Shown here one piece after another: positions 44,508-53,220 of a stretch of 64,000 nt of DNA. Position 1 is the first letter of the stretch, and each line of letters opens with the position of its first letter. Origin of the DNA: JAEMQF01 sp963850525. Lineage in GTDB: Bacteria > Pseudomonadota > Gammaproteobacteria > Burkholderiales > Burkholderiaceae_C. The stretch lies in the NCBI GenBank assembly GCA_963850525.1, contig CAWKLQ010000009.1, forward strand, positions 23,107 to 87,106, read 5' to 3'. The notes beneath the pieces are model-generated. The model was not told the origin of the DNA and made no database searches. It was given only the letters and a program-made list of their open reading frames with translations. Position numbers and translations under genes: made by a program.

Positions 44508-45358
44508 GGCTCGGGAAGGAGTTTCGCCTCAGCAGCGCGGCGCCGCCAGAACACAGGCCGCGATATCACGCCGCCGGGCCGCCAGATCACGATCAGGATC
44601 AGGATCAGGCTGAAGATGATGATGCGCCCTCGGCTGGTGATCCGCAGCAGCTCGGGCAGCGCGGTGAAGACGAAGGCGGCAAGCACGGTTCCGGAAAAAT
44701 GGTCGCGCCCGCCGATCACGGTGTGGAGCAGCAACGCGACCGTCATGTAAAAGCCGAGCTCGTCGGGCTCGATCACGCCGAGGTAGTGCACTTGCAACCC
44801 GCCGCCCAGCCCGCAGAGAAAACCGCCGATGGCAAAGGCGAGCACGCGCATGGGCATGACTTGAATGCCGCTTGCCGCTGCGGCGTCGGCGTCGTCGCGC
44901 ACGGCGCGAAACGCCAGGCCCAGGCGCGACTCCTCGAAGCGGACGAAGCCGACGATCACGACGATCAGGACGAGCGCCGCCTGCCACAGCGTCGCGTGCA
45001 AGGGCACACCGCTCAGGCCCAGCGCGCCGCCGAGTGGTCGCGAGTTCTTCAGCACGACGATCGCGATCTCGGCGACGGCGAGTGTCGCGATCGCGAAAAT
45101 CATTCCCGAGAGGCGCCGCAACAGCAGCATCAGCAATGTCGCGACCGCGCTGGCCGCGCACGCGCCGAGCAGCAGCGCCGCGGCGAACGGCACGCCGGCG
45201 CGCGCCGAGAGCATTCCCGCGACATAGGCGCCCACCCCCAGCAAGGTGGCATGCACGGCGGAGAACTGGCCGCACAGGAAGGTGACGTAAAAGCCCAGGC
45301 CGACGATCGCCTGGATGCAGCCGAGCATCGCCACGTGTTCCCAATAGCCCGTCGCCAT
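44504..45358 (-). CDS. livM: Liv-type ABC importer permease 2 (second system)
   Basis: A 284-residue permease with about nine helices. Seen are CGQFSAVHATLLGVGAYVAGML, the LivM loop RFEESRLGLAFRAVRDDADAAAASG and LGGGLQVHYLGVIEPDE. ATG 45358 is used because it follows the livH stop by 26 bases; the longer frame overlaps livH. It is part of the mutase operon. Confidence 0.88.
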   Translation of the reverse strand: MATGYWEHVAMLGCIQAIVGLGFYVTFLCGQFSAVHATLLGVGAYVAGMLSARAGVPFAAALLLGACAASAVATLLMLLLRRLSGMIFAIATLAVAEIAIVVLKNSRPLGGALGLSGVPLHATLWQAALVLIVVIVGFVRFEESRLGLAFRAVRDDADAAAASGIQVMPMRVLAFAIGGFLCGLGGGLQVHYLGVIEPDELGFYMTVALLLHTVIGGRDHFSGTVLAAFVFTALPELLRITSRGRIIIFSLILILIVIWRPGGVISRPVFWRRRAAEAKLLPEP

Positions 45359-45384
45359 GTCGTCGTGTCCGCTCGAAACAAGAG

Positions 45385-46245
45385 TCAGCGAAGGTGCGCC
45401 GAGGGCAACAGCCCGCGTGGCCGCCACGCGAGCACGAGCAGCAGCAGGCCGTACGCGACTGCGTCGCGGTACGCCGAGAGCCATTGACCGGCGACGAGCA
45501 CTTCCAATAGCCCGAGCAGCAGGCCGCCGGCAAACGCGCCGTTCACCGACCCGCTGCCGCCGGCGACGACGACGACGAGCGCCTTCAGCGCAAAACTCGC
45601 GCCGAGAAACGGCGTGATCACGCCGAAGTTCATCGCGATCAGCACGCCGGCGAGCGCGCCCAATCCCGAGGACAAGCTGATCGTCAGCATCGTGATGCGC
45701 GGCGCATTCACGCCGAACGCCTGCGCGACGCTCGGCAGCTCGGCGGTGGCGCGCACGGCGCGGCCGAAACGCGTGCGATGCACGAGCAGGTTGATGAGCA
45801 CAAGGGTGAGTAGGCCCACGCCGAGAACGCTCAACTGCACGGTCGTCACGTACGCCTGGCCGATCTCAAACCCTCCCGCTGCCGGCCGCGGAAAGGAGCG
45901 CTGGCCGAAACCGAAGGCGAGCACGGCGCTGGCCTGGAGAAGCGCGCCCACGCCGATTGTCACGATCAAGGGTGCGAGCTCGCCCTGGCCCCGCAGCGGC
46001 CGCAGCGCCAGCCGCTCGAGCAGCAGGCCGAGGACCGCGCCGCACAGCACGGCTGCCAGGGCGGCAAGCGCCAGTCCGGCGCCATGCTCCAGCGCGAAGA
46101 AGGCCGCGAAGGTCGAGACCATCATGATCTCGCCGTGCGCGAGGTTGTAGATGCGCAGGATGCTCAGCTGCAGCGCGTAGCCCACGGCGATCAGCGAATA
46201 CACCGAGCCGAGCACGAGGCCGTTGATCAGTTGTTCGAGGAACAT
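45385..46245 (-). CDS. livH: Liv-type ABC importer permease 1 (second system)
   Basis: A 286-residue permease with eight helices. The hallmarks are GLVLGSVYSLIAVGYALQL, RIYNLAHGEIMMVSTFAAFF and VVVVAGGSGSVNGAFAGGLLLG. It starts in a 1-base overlap with the livF stop. It is the most typical of the two livH genes in the window. Confidence 0.9.
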   Translation of the reverse strand: MFLEQLINGLVLGSVYSLIAVGYALQLSILRIYNLAHGEIMMVSTFAAFFALEHGAGLALAALAAVLCGAVLGLLLERLALRPLRGQGELAPLIVTIGVGALLQASAVLAFGFGQRSFPRPAAGGFEIGQAYVTTVQLSVLGVGLLTLVLINLLVHRTRFGRAVRATAELPSVAQAFGVNAPRITMLTISLSSGLGALAGVLIAMNFGVITPFLGASFALKALVVVVAGGSGSVNGAFAGGLLLGLLEVLVAGQWLSAYRDAVAYGLLLLVLAWRPRGLLPSAHLR

Positions 46246-46991
46246 CAGTGCGACGCCGCGGCTTCAGTGTCCACGGCAGCTCCGAGGTAGGCCGCGGCGA
46301 CGAGCGGGTCGTCAAGCAATTCCTGCGAGCTGCCCTGGGCGACGAGCAGGCCCGCACGCATCACGTAGCCGCGGCTCGAGACGGCCAGTGCGCGACGTGC
46401 ATTCTGTTCGATGAGCAGAATCGCCAGGCCGTCAGCGTGCAGCGTCGCAATCAGCTCGAACAGTTGGTCGACGAGGTTCGGCGACAGGCCGTGCGACGGT
46501 TCGTCCATCAGCAGCAGGCGTGGCCTGGCGATCAGCGCGCGGCCGATCGCGAGTTGCTGCTGCTGGCCGCCGCTCAAGTGGCCGGCCAGCGCATTCAGCT
46601 TGGCGGCGAGCGCGGGGAAACGCGCGATCACGGCGTCGATGTCGCGCGCGATTTCTGCTGCGTCGTCGCGTGCGTAGCCGCCCATCTGCAGGTTTTCGCG
46701 CACCGTCATCTCGCGGAACACCTGGCGCTGCGCGGGAACGAGCGCGACGCCGTGGCGGCAGACTTGATGCGGTGCGAGCTCGTCGAGCCGCACGCCGCCG
46801 GGGCCAGCGATGCTGCCGCGCTCGGCGCGGCGCATTCCCATCACGGCGCGAACGATCGTCGACTTGCCCGCGCCGTTGCCGCCGATGACGCAGACCACTT
46901 CGCCCGCGTCGACGTGCAGCGACACGCCGTCAACGGCCTTGACGGGGCCATACGACACCGCCAGATCAACAATCGCGAGCGCAGGCGTCAT
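46245..46991 (-). CDS. livF: Liv-type ABC importer ATPase 2 (second system)
   Basis: A 248-residue ABC ATPase with Walker A GGNGAGKST, VPAQRQVFREMTVRENL, signature GHLSGGQQQQLAIGRAL and Walker B LLLMDEPSHGLSP. The switch region is LIEQNARRAL. It is separated from livG by a 133-base gap that holds a REP-like repeat pair. Confidence 0.92.
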   Translation of the reverse strand: MTPALAIVDLAVSYGPVKAVDGVSLHVDAGEVVCVIGGNGAGKSTIVRAVMGMRRAERGSIAGPGGVRLDELAPHQVCRHGVALVPAQRQVFREMTVRENLQMGGYARDDAAEIARDIDAVIARFPALAAKLNALAGHLSGGQQQQLAIGRALIARPRLLLMDEPSHGLSPNLVDQLFELIATLHADGLAILLIEQNARRALAVSSRGYVMRAGLLVAQGSSQELLDDPLVAAAYLGAAVDTEAAASH

Positions 46992-47031
46992 GGCTGCCCC
47001 CGAGCGGCGGCGTCACGCCGACCACAACGAT

Positions 47032-47106
47032 CGTCATCCCGGCGAACGCCGGGATCCTCCCGCGGCGGCCCCTCAACGGTGGATCCCGGCGTTCGCCGGG
47101 ATGACG
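47032..47106. repeat. Head-to-head pair of the REP-like palindrome (BIME-like)
   Basis: Two 26-base units in opposite orientation (47032-47057 and 47081-47106) are perfect inverted copies of each other and identical to the unit at 2339-2364. They flank a 23-base spacer. Transcribed, they could form a large stem-loop between livG and livF of the mutase operon, perhaps affecting relative expression. Confidence 0.85.
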
Positions 47107-47124
47107 GTGCTGGGGCGTTGTTCC

Positions 47125-47895
47125 TCATGTGCCGAAATATTCGCGCGCCACGTCGGCGTTGCGCTGCACGTCGGCAGGCGCGCCTTCGGCGATCTTTCGG
47201 CCGTGCGCGAGAACGATCACCTTGTCCGACACCGACATCACGACGTCCATGTCGTGTTCGATGATGACCACGGCGTCGACGCCTTCGCGAAGTGCCGGCA
47301 GCACGGTGTCGACAAACAGGCGCTTGTTCTGCGCGTTCAGCCCCGACGTGGGCTCATCCAGAATCAGCAGGCGGGGTTTGAGCGCGAGCGCGCGCCCGAT
47401 CTCCAGCAGGCGCTTCTCGCCGTGCGAGAGCGCGCCCGCGGCGACATCGCGCCGATGGCGCAGGCGCATGCGGTCGAGCAGTTCTTCAGCGATTGCATGC
47501 GCGCGCCGGCGCGCTGCGCGCTCGGCGGGCAGGCCCAGCACGATGGACATGAATCCGCTGCGCGCAGCGTTGAGCGGCGGCAAGGCCAGGTTCTCGAACG
47601 CGCTCAAGCTTTCGAACAAGCGCAGCTCCTGAAACGTTCGCGCCATGCCGCGCGCGGCGCGTTGTTCGGGCCGGAGCAGCGTCACGTCTTCGCCGCAGAA
47701 CTCGACGCGCCCGGCGTCGGGTGCGGTCACGCCGCCGACGATGTCGAACAGCGTCGACTTGCCGGCGCCGTTCGGGCCGATGACGGCGCACACCTGGCCG
47801 CGGCGCACGTCGAAGCCCACGTCGTCGAGCACCGTCAGGCCGCCGAACGCCTTGCAGATGCCCTGGACGCGCAGAATTACTTCAGCGTCGTCCAC
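47125..47895 (-). CDS. livG: Liv-type ABC importer ATPase 1 (second system)
   Basis: A 256-residue ABC ATPase. Motifs are Walker A GPNGAGKST, GMARTFQELRLFESLSAFENL, degenerate signature GALSHGEKRLLEIGRAL, Walker B LLILDEPTSGL and switch His in IIEHDMDVVM. The GTG at 47895 lies inside the end of the receptor gene (19-base overlap), which is the only start giving the full N-terminal ILRVQGICKAFGG strand. Confidence 0.88.
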   Translation of the reverse strand: MDDAEVILRVQGICKAFGGLTVLDDVGFDVRRGQVCAVIGPNGAGKSTLFDIVGGVTAPDAGRVEFCGEDVTLLRPEQRAARGMARTFQELRLFESLSAFENLALPPLNAARSGFMSIVLGLPAERAARRRAHAIAEELLDRMRLRHRRDVAAGALSHGEKRLLEIGRALALKPRLLILDEPTSGLNAQNKRLFVDTVLPALREGVDAVVIIEHDMDVVMSVSDKVIVLAHGRKIAEGAPADVQRNADVAREYFGT

Positions 47896-48980
47896 TTGCC
47901 TTGCTGCATCACGACGAGCGCTGCGGTCGAGCGCGAGACTTCCGAGCCGTCCCACGACAAGGTGCCGGTCACGCCGCGCAGGTTCTTCGTCGTTGCAAGT
48001 GCGTCGCGCAGGCTCTGGCGCGTCGGCTTGGCTCCCGCGCGCGCGTACGCGTCGGCGAACATCAGCATCGCATCGAAGCCGTAGCCGTGGTACTGGTCGG
48101 GTCGCACGCCGGGGTACTTGGCGGCAAAGCGGACCACGAAGTCTTTCACGACAGGCTCGGGCGAATCGGGGTCGAGTGCCGACTGGCTGATCACGCCGTC
48201 TGCCGCTTCCTTCGCCGTCTTCTCGATCCCGCCTGGCGCCGGCCACGCGACGATGGGCGCCTTGATGCCGCGTTCGCGCGCAGTGCGGATGATGAGCGCG
48301 CCGGTCTCCGCCTTGGACGCGTAGTAGAAGACGTCCGGATTCGCAGCGCGGATCTTGCTGATCTGCGGCGCCATGTCGACGTCGCTCGCGCGGTGCGCTT
48401 CGGTGGCGACGATGCTCAAGCCAAGCTTTTGCGCCTGGAGCTTCACGTCGTCGAGCGCGCTGAGCGACGCTTCGTCGTCGAGGTCGTACATCACGGCGAG
48501 CGTCTTAGGCTTGAAGCGCTGCACCACGCCTTGCATCAGCGGGCCGTTTTCGTACGCCGGCATCGCGAGCTTGAAGACCCACGCGCCGGGCGGCTGCGGC
48601 CACTTGCCGCCTGAGGCCTGCGCGATCATCGGAATCAATGCCTGGTTCGCGATCGGCGCCGCGGCGATCGCTTCAATGCTGCGTGTCGGGCCGATGATCG
48701 CGATGATGTCGTCTTGCTGCGCGAGTTTGCGGATCGCTGCGGTCGCCACCGGCGGGCGGCCTTGCGTTTCTTCGGTGACGAATTGGACCTTCCTGCCCTT
48801 GAACGCGTCGCGCTCGTTGAGCAGGTCGAGCGCGACTTGCATGCCTTTGTACGACGCGTCGCCGTAGTAGCCCGACGGTCCTTCAAAGACTTGCGCGACG
48901 CCGATGCGAAGCGCCTCCTGCGCCAGCGCGGGTGCGCCCAGCGTCAGCAAGAAGGCAGAGACACAAATTCCAAGTTTCAT
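47877..48980 (-). CDS. Liv-type ABC importer substrate-binding protein (second system)
   Basis: A 367-residue Peripla_BP_6 receptor with a Sec signal (MKLGICVSAFLLTLGAPALA) and the mature start QEALRIGVAQVFEGPSGYYG. VFYYASKAETGALIIRTARERG and DQYHGYGFDAMLMFADAYARAG are family-typical. It follows the B12-mutase S subunit by 30 bases. As the receptor encoded with the mutase and CoA-transferase, it probably binds their substrate, an acid or amino acid of unknown nature. Confidence 0.88.
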   Translation of the reverse strand: MKLGICVSAFLLTLGAPALAQEALRIGVAQVFEGPSGYYGDASYKGMQVALDLLNERDAFKGRKVQFVTEETQGRPPVATAAIRKLAQQDDIIAIIGPTRSIEAIAAAPIANQALIPMIAQASGGKWPQPPGAWVFKLAMPAYENGPLMQGVVQRFKPKTLAVMYDLDDEASLSALDDVKLQAQKLGLSIVATEAHRASDVDMAPQISKIRAANPDVFYYASKAETGALIIRTARERGIKAPIVAWPAPGGIEKTAKEAADGVISQSALDPDSPEPVVKDFVVRFAAKYPGVRPDQYHGYGFDAMLMFADAYARAGAKPTRQSLRDALATTKNLRGVTGTLSWDGSEVSRSTAALVVMQQGKWTTLK

Positions 48981-49010
48981 GGATTCTCCTGTGAGGGTGG
49001 GGGTCGTGAA

Positions 49011-49448
49011 TTACCGGGCTGCCAAACGGGCGGCGAGGTCGCGCTTCAAGTCTTCGATGATTCCGGCGGGCCGCGACTCGGGCGAATAGACGCCGTCAAA
49101 GCCGATGCCGCGAAATCGCGCCTCGACTTCCGACCACGCTTCGCGATTCGTTCCCAGGTGCCCGCCGATGTAGAGCAGGATGTCACCGAGGCCCGCCTCG
49201 ATGCACTTCTCGCGCAGCGTCTGGCAGTCGAAAAACGCCATGCCGTAAAGCGAGGAGACGAGGATCGCGTGCGCCCCGGTTTCCAGTGCGGCTTCGATGA
49301 ACTCTTCCTGCGGCACGCACGCGCCCAGGCGCACGACGTCGATGCCGGCGTCTTGCATGGCGCGCGTCAAGACGAACTGGCCGGTGACGTGGGCGTCGCT
49401 GCCTATCGTGCCGATCACGACTTTCGGCGTGGTGGATGTTGTCGTCAT
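49011..49448 (-). CDS. B12-binding small subunit of a glutamate mutase-like enzyme (S/sigma subunit)
   Basis: A 145-residue Rossmann-type cobalamin-binding protein. The base-off/His-on motif is complete: VVIGTIGSDAHVTGQF contains Asp18-x-His20-x-x-Gly23, where His20 should coordinate cobalt (His16 in Clostridium GlmS). ILVSSLYGMAFFDCQTLREKC and ILLYIGGHLG match methylaspartate mutase S subunits. Its ATG overlaps the stop of the large subunit, so both are made together. Confidence 0.88.
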   Translation of the reverse strand: MTTTSTTPKVVIGTIGSDAHVTGQFVLTRAMQDAGIDVVRLGACVPQEEFIEAALETGAHAILVSSLYGMAFFDCQTLREKCIEAGLGDILLYIGGHLGTNREAWSEVEARFRGIGFDGVYSPESRPAGIIEDLKRDLAARLAAR

Positions 49449-50911
49449 AGCTTGCTGAACACGTGGCTGCCCACCGGGCGGGCGAGGTGGTAGAGGTCGT
49501 CGGTGACCATGTCGATGTCGGCCTTGCGGCCGGTCGCGGCACAGCGCGCGGCGATGCGGTCCTGGTGGTACTTCAAGACTTTGGCCGGCAGCGGCAGCGC
49601 GCCGTGGTCGAGGTAGCGGTAGGCGCCGTGCAGGTCGCGCACTGTGAGCAGCCGGTTCTTCACGTGCACCCAGGGGCTGAACACGCCGTCCAGAATGCCG
49701 CGCTCGACTGCGGCGATCATGCCGTTGCTCGGGTCGCCGTCGGCCAGTTCGAGCACCGCGTCGACGATGGCGCGAACCTCGAGTTCGATCATCTCTTCTT
49801 CTTCGGCCATCGAATCGCTGCGGCCGATGTTGAACGAGCCGAGGATGTTCAGCATGTGCTTGGCGATCTTCACTTCGGCGCCAATGCCTTCTTTCGACGG
49901 CGTCGACGACGCTTCGTCGGGCGACTTGAGGTACATGAAGTGCGCGCCGCCCATGCGGCTGACTGCCGCTTCCCAGCCCATTTGCGTGGCGCACTGGATC
50001 ACGTCGGTCGGCCACGTGCCCAGGTGCGGGTAGGTGCCGGCGTAGGTGGCCACACCGTCGATTCCCGCTCTGCCAAGGTATTCATCGACGAGGCGTTGCA
50101 TGATCCGCAGCGCCGACACGTCTTGATTCGCGTTCGCCATCAGCCCATACGAACACGCGATGTGCTTCACGCCCTGGCGCGCCGCCTCCAACGCCTGCAA
50201 GATGACGATCGCGATCTTGATTCCCGGCGGCTCCCAGCCGTTGTGATGCCCCGCCGGCCAGGCGACGATGGGCGCGCCGCGCTCGGTGTACCAGGCCGCG
50301 AGGCGCGACACGTACTGGTGGTTGTGGATGCGCCGGTCCAGCGGGAAGTCGCGCGAGTGCTGCATCAGGTCGTGCAGGTCGTACGCGAGGTAGCCGGTGG
50401 CGCCGCCGGCGAGCGTGATCTCGGTGCACAGGCGCGGGTCTTCGTCGAGTGTGGACAGGTAGGCCGAGTGGCCGGAGGCCTCGACGATGCGGCGCATTCC
50501 GCTCACGCCGTGGTTCACTGCCGGGTAGCCGCTGAGCAGGTTGACGCCCGCGTCCTTGCTCGCTTCGATCGCCTTCGCCACCGCGTCGAAGCGCTTCTTG
50601 CGGCTGTACGCGTCGAGGATCAGAAACCACGAATCGTTCCAGTCGGCCATGCCGCACTCGGTTTCGACGAAGCGCATGATTTCCAGCATCGTCTCCAAAC
50701 GCGCCTGGCCGACTTGTGGCAGCAGCACCGTGCCGCCTTGCGCTTTCGCGCGTGCGAGCTGATGCGCCTGCACCTTGTGCTGCGGCAGGGCGCGCTGGTA
50801 GGCGAGGGCTTCGGTGAGGTCCACGCCGGCGCCGGTGGGCCACTCGGCGAGTGCGGCGGGGCGCTGCCCGAGAAAGAGGTCTTCTTCCCAGCGCGCGTCG
50901 CGCACTTCCAT
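49445..50911 (-). CDS. Large (E/epsilon) subunit of a glutamate mutase-like carbon-skeleton mutase with altered substrate pocket
   Basis: A 488-residue TIM-barrel subunit aligned end to end with glutamate mutase E (MEVRDARWEEDLFLGQR, LAEWPTGAGVDLTEAL, DAYSRKKRFDAV, LLSGYPAVNHGVSGMRRIVEA, and a final IDMVTDDLYHLARPVG). The glutamate carboxylates are held by Arg66, Arg100 and Arg149 in Clostridium GlmE. By hand alignment only the second persists (Arg104), while Gln66 (LLPQVG) and Ser153 (YLSTLDED) replace the others. The region of Glu171 reads GYLAYDLHD. The substrate is therefore probably not glutamate. ATG 50911 gives the family start. Confidence 0.85.
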   Translation of the reverse strand: MEVRDARWEEDLFLGQRPAALAEWPTGAGVDLTEALAYQRALPQHKVQAHQLARAKAQGGTVLLPQVGQARLETMLEIMRFVETECGMADWNDSWFLILDAYSRKKRFDAVAKAIEASKDAGVNLLSGYPAVNHGVSGMRRIVEASGHSAYLSTLDEDPRLCTEITLAGGATGYLAYDLHDLMQHSRDFPLDRRIHNHQYVSRLAAWYTERGAPIVAWPAGHHNGWEPPGIKIAIVILQALEAARQGVKHIACSYGLMANANQDVSALRIMQRLVDEYLGRAGIDGVATYAGTYPHLGTWPTDVIQCATQMGWEAAVSRMGGAHFMYLKSPDEASSTPSKEGIGAEVKIAKHMLNILGSFNIGRSDSMAEEEEMIELEVRAIVDAVLELADGDPSNGMIAAVERGILDGVFSPWVHVKNRLLTVRDLHGAYRYLDHGALPLPAKVLKYHQDRIAARCAATGRKADIDMVTDDLYHLARPVGSHVFSKL

Positions 50912-50951
50912 CGTTCTCCAATTCGTTCGCACGCAGCAAATCTCCAAGGTC

Positions 50952-52373
50952 TCAGATTTCAACGAGGCTGGCGCGTTGCAAACGCAGCGCCACGTCGGGA
51001 CGCGCCTGCGCCAACAGGCCCGTTGCGTAGAACACGTACAGCGAATCCATCCACAGGCGCGGCGCGCGCGGCCGCAGCGACAGCGGCTGCAATCCGCTCC
51101 AGCGCACGCCCTCGAGCACGTAACGCGGGTCGCGCCCGTGCGCGAGGATGCCGCCGGTGCCGATCACCGCGCCCACGGAGCGCAAGTCCTTGCCGACCTG
51201 CATCGCCACCGTGCCGTCGGGCATGTGCACGTGCTCGACGTATCCCGCGTGGCGCGCGACGGCGATTTCCACCGCGGTGCGCGCCAGCGCCGTGTCGATG
51301 CGGTGTGCGGCGTCGTCGGCGGGCAGCGTCTGCACGTGGCTGCCCAGGCCGCGCACGTGCGATTGCAAGTCCGTCGCGCTGCTTGTTGCGTCGCACGACT
51401 GCGCGGGCGCGCGCGCCGCGGCGTGGCGTGCCACGTCGTCGCCGGCCGACTCCAGAATGTGCGCCGCGTTGAAGCGGATGCCGAGGTCTCCTTCAACCGT
51501 GCGTTTGGCGTAAGGTTCCGGCAGGCCGCGCAGCACGAGCGCGGCGTCGGTCGGGTCGCCCTTGGCGATGGAGTCGACATCGGTCGTTGCGCCGCCCACG
51601 TCGACGAGCAGCAGATCGCCCATGCCGGCGTCGCCGCCGTGGCCGCGCGCGAGCAGCTCCGCGCCCAGCAGCACCGCCATCGGCGTGGGCATCACAGGAG
51701 CCTGCAAAGTGCGTTGCACGGCTTCCAGGCCTTTGGCCTTGACGATGCGTTCGATGAACACGTCGCGGATCGCGTGGCGCGCCGGGTCGACTTCGAGCCG
51801 GCCGAACTCGGGCATCACGTTGGCTGCGAGTTTCACGCTCTTGCCCCTGGCCGCGAGCGCGTCGGCGGCTTCGCCGGCGATGGAGCGATTCGCTGCGACG
51901 ACGAAGGGGCAGTCGAGTCCGCTCGCCGCAAGCTTTTCGGCGTTGTGCATCACGACGGCCGATTCGCCGCCGTCGGTGCCGCCGGAAAGCAGCACGATGT
52001 CGGGGCAGAGTAGCTCGATCGCGGCGATGTCCGAGCGAGTCAGGCGGTAGGAGTAGACGCCCACGACTTTCGCTCCGGCGCCCAGCGCCGCGCGGCGCGC
52101 CGCCTCGCTCGTCAGGCGGGGAACGAGGCCGCACACGACCATGCGCAGGCCGCCGGCGGCGCTGCTCGACGCGCGCCTGGGCGCGCTTCGCAGGCTTGGG
52201 TTGGCGCACGCCTGCACGAGCGAGTCGATCGCGTGACCCAGGCCGATCGCGAGATCCGTATCGGCCGTGGTCGGCGCCTGGGCGCGGCCGAGCACACTCG
52301 CGTCGTCGCAGTCCACTGCCGTCACCTTGGTGAACGTACTGCCGAAGTCGATGAGGACCTCAACTTCGCTCAT
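50952..52373 (-). CDS. MutL/GlmL-type reactivating ATPase of the B12 mutase
   Basis: A 473-residue ASKHA-fold protein of the glutamate mutase MutL family, unrelated to DNA mismatch-repair MutL. Phosphate-binding loops are evident in VLIDFGSTFTKVTAVD at the start and LLLVDVGGATTDVDS in the middle, and IGTGGILAHGRDP is near the C-terminus. It is thought to exchange damaged cobalamin in the mutase. The ATG overlaps the hydratase stop. It is followed by a 40-base gap, then the large subunit. Confidence 0.87.
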   Translation of the reverse strand: MSEVEVLIDFGSTFTKVTAVDCDDASVLGRAQAPTTADTDLAIGLGHAIDSLVQACANPSLRSAPRRASSSAAGGLRMVVCGLVPRLTSEAARRAALGAGAKVVGVYSYRLTRSDIAAIELLCPDIVLLSGGTDGGESAVVMHNAEKLAASGLDCPFVVAANRSIAGEAADALAARGKSVKLAANVMPEFGRLEVDPARHAIRDVFIERIVKAKGLEAVQRTLQAPVMPTPMAVLLGAELLARGHGGDAGMGDLLLVDVGGATTDVDSIAKGDPTDAALVLRGLPEPYAKRTVEGDLGIRFNAAHILESAGDDVARHAAARAPAQSCDATSSATDLQSHVRGLGSHVQTLPADDAAHRIDTALARTAVEIAVARHAGYVEHVHMPDGTVAMQVGKDLRSVGAVIGTGGILAHGRDPRYVLEGVRWSGLQPLSLRPRAPRLWMDSLYVFYATGLLAQARPDVALRLQRASLVEI

Positions 52374-53161
52374 CCCCGCCGCCGCTTGCGGAACGCTTCG
52401 ACGCGCTGCTTGAAGTCGGGCAGGTCTTCGATCACCGCCATGTGCGACGACACCGCGTCCAGGTGCGAGCGCAGCGACGCCTGCCCCGTCATCGCCTGCA
52501 GCGCGACGCGCTTCGTGAAGCGCACCGCGTGGGTGGGCTGGCGCGCGATGCGCTGCGCGAGTGCCGTCGCCATCGCGAGCGCCGTGCCGGCGGGCGCGAC
52601 GTGGTTCACGAGGCCGATTCGCAGCGCCGTGTCGGCGTCGATGGCGTCGCCCGTCCACAGCAACTCCAGCGCGCGCGCCAGGCCCACCAGGCGCGGCAGG
52701 AACCAGGCGCCGCCGTCGCCCGGCATCAGGCCCATCGCGATATAGCTCTCGGCCAGCACTGCGGAAGCGTCCATCACCCGCAAGTCGCACATCAGCGCCA
52801 TGTCGAGGCCGGCGCCGCGCGCCGTGCCGTTCAGCGCGGCGATCACCGGGCAGTCGATTCGCTCCAGCGCGAGCGGCACCTGGTGCACGTTGTCCCACAG
52901 GTAGTTCTTGCGCTCGATCGCGTTCATCGTCAGGAACGTCTCGAGCTCGTCCATGTCGCCGCCCGCGCAAAACGCTGCGCCTGCGCCGGTGACGATGAGT
53001 GCGCGGATCTCGCGATCCTTCTCGACGCGCGCCAGCGCCTCGCGCCACAGCGTGATCATGCCGACGTCGAATGCGTTGAGGCGCTGCGGCCGGTTCAGCG
53101 TGATCGTGGCGACGCCGGTCGCGGTGTCGACGTCGAACAACAGCGAGGCAGAGTCGGTCAT
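52370..53161 (-). CDS. Enoyl-CoA hydratase/isomerase
   Basis: A 263-residue crotonase-family enzyme. GVATITLNRPQRLNAFD opens the fold. The oxyanion-hole segments are GAAFCAGGDMDELETF and LNGTARGAGLDMALMCDLRV, and the catalytic-loop glutamate is likely in AVLAESYIAMGLMPGDGG. It lies between the TTT receptor and MutL in the mutase operon. It would hydrate an unsaturated CoA ester produced from or for the mutase product. Confidence 0.88.
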   Translation of the reverse strand: MTDSASLLFDVDTATGVATITLNRPQRLNAFDVGMITLWREALARVEKDREIRALIVTGAGAAFCAGGDMDELETFLTMNAIERKNYLWDNVHQVPLALERIDCPVIAALNGTARGAGLDMALMCDLRVMDASAVLAESYIAMGLMPGDGGAWFLPRLVGLARALELLWTGDAIDADTALRIGLVNHVAPAGTALAMATALAQRIARQPTHAVRFTKRVALQAMTGQASLRSHLDAVSSHMAVIEDLPDFKQRVEAFRKRRRG

Positions 53162-53220
53162 GCGGGGCTCAATTCAGGCGAAGCGGGGGATGCGGACGTT
53201 TTCGAGTGCCGGCGCGACGG

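Noticed and set aside
50952..52373. Annotation as DNA mismatch repair MutL
   Set aside because: The ASKHA phosphate motifs and the neighbours show it is the glutamate mutase reactivase that shares only the name.
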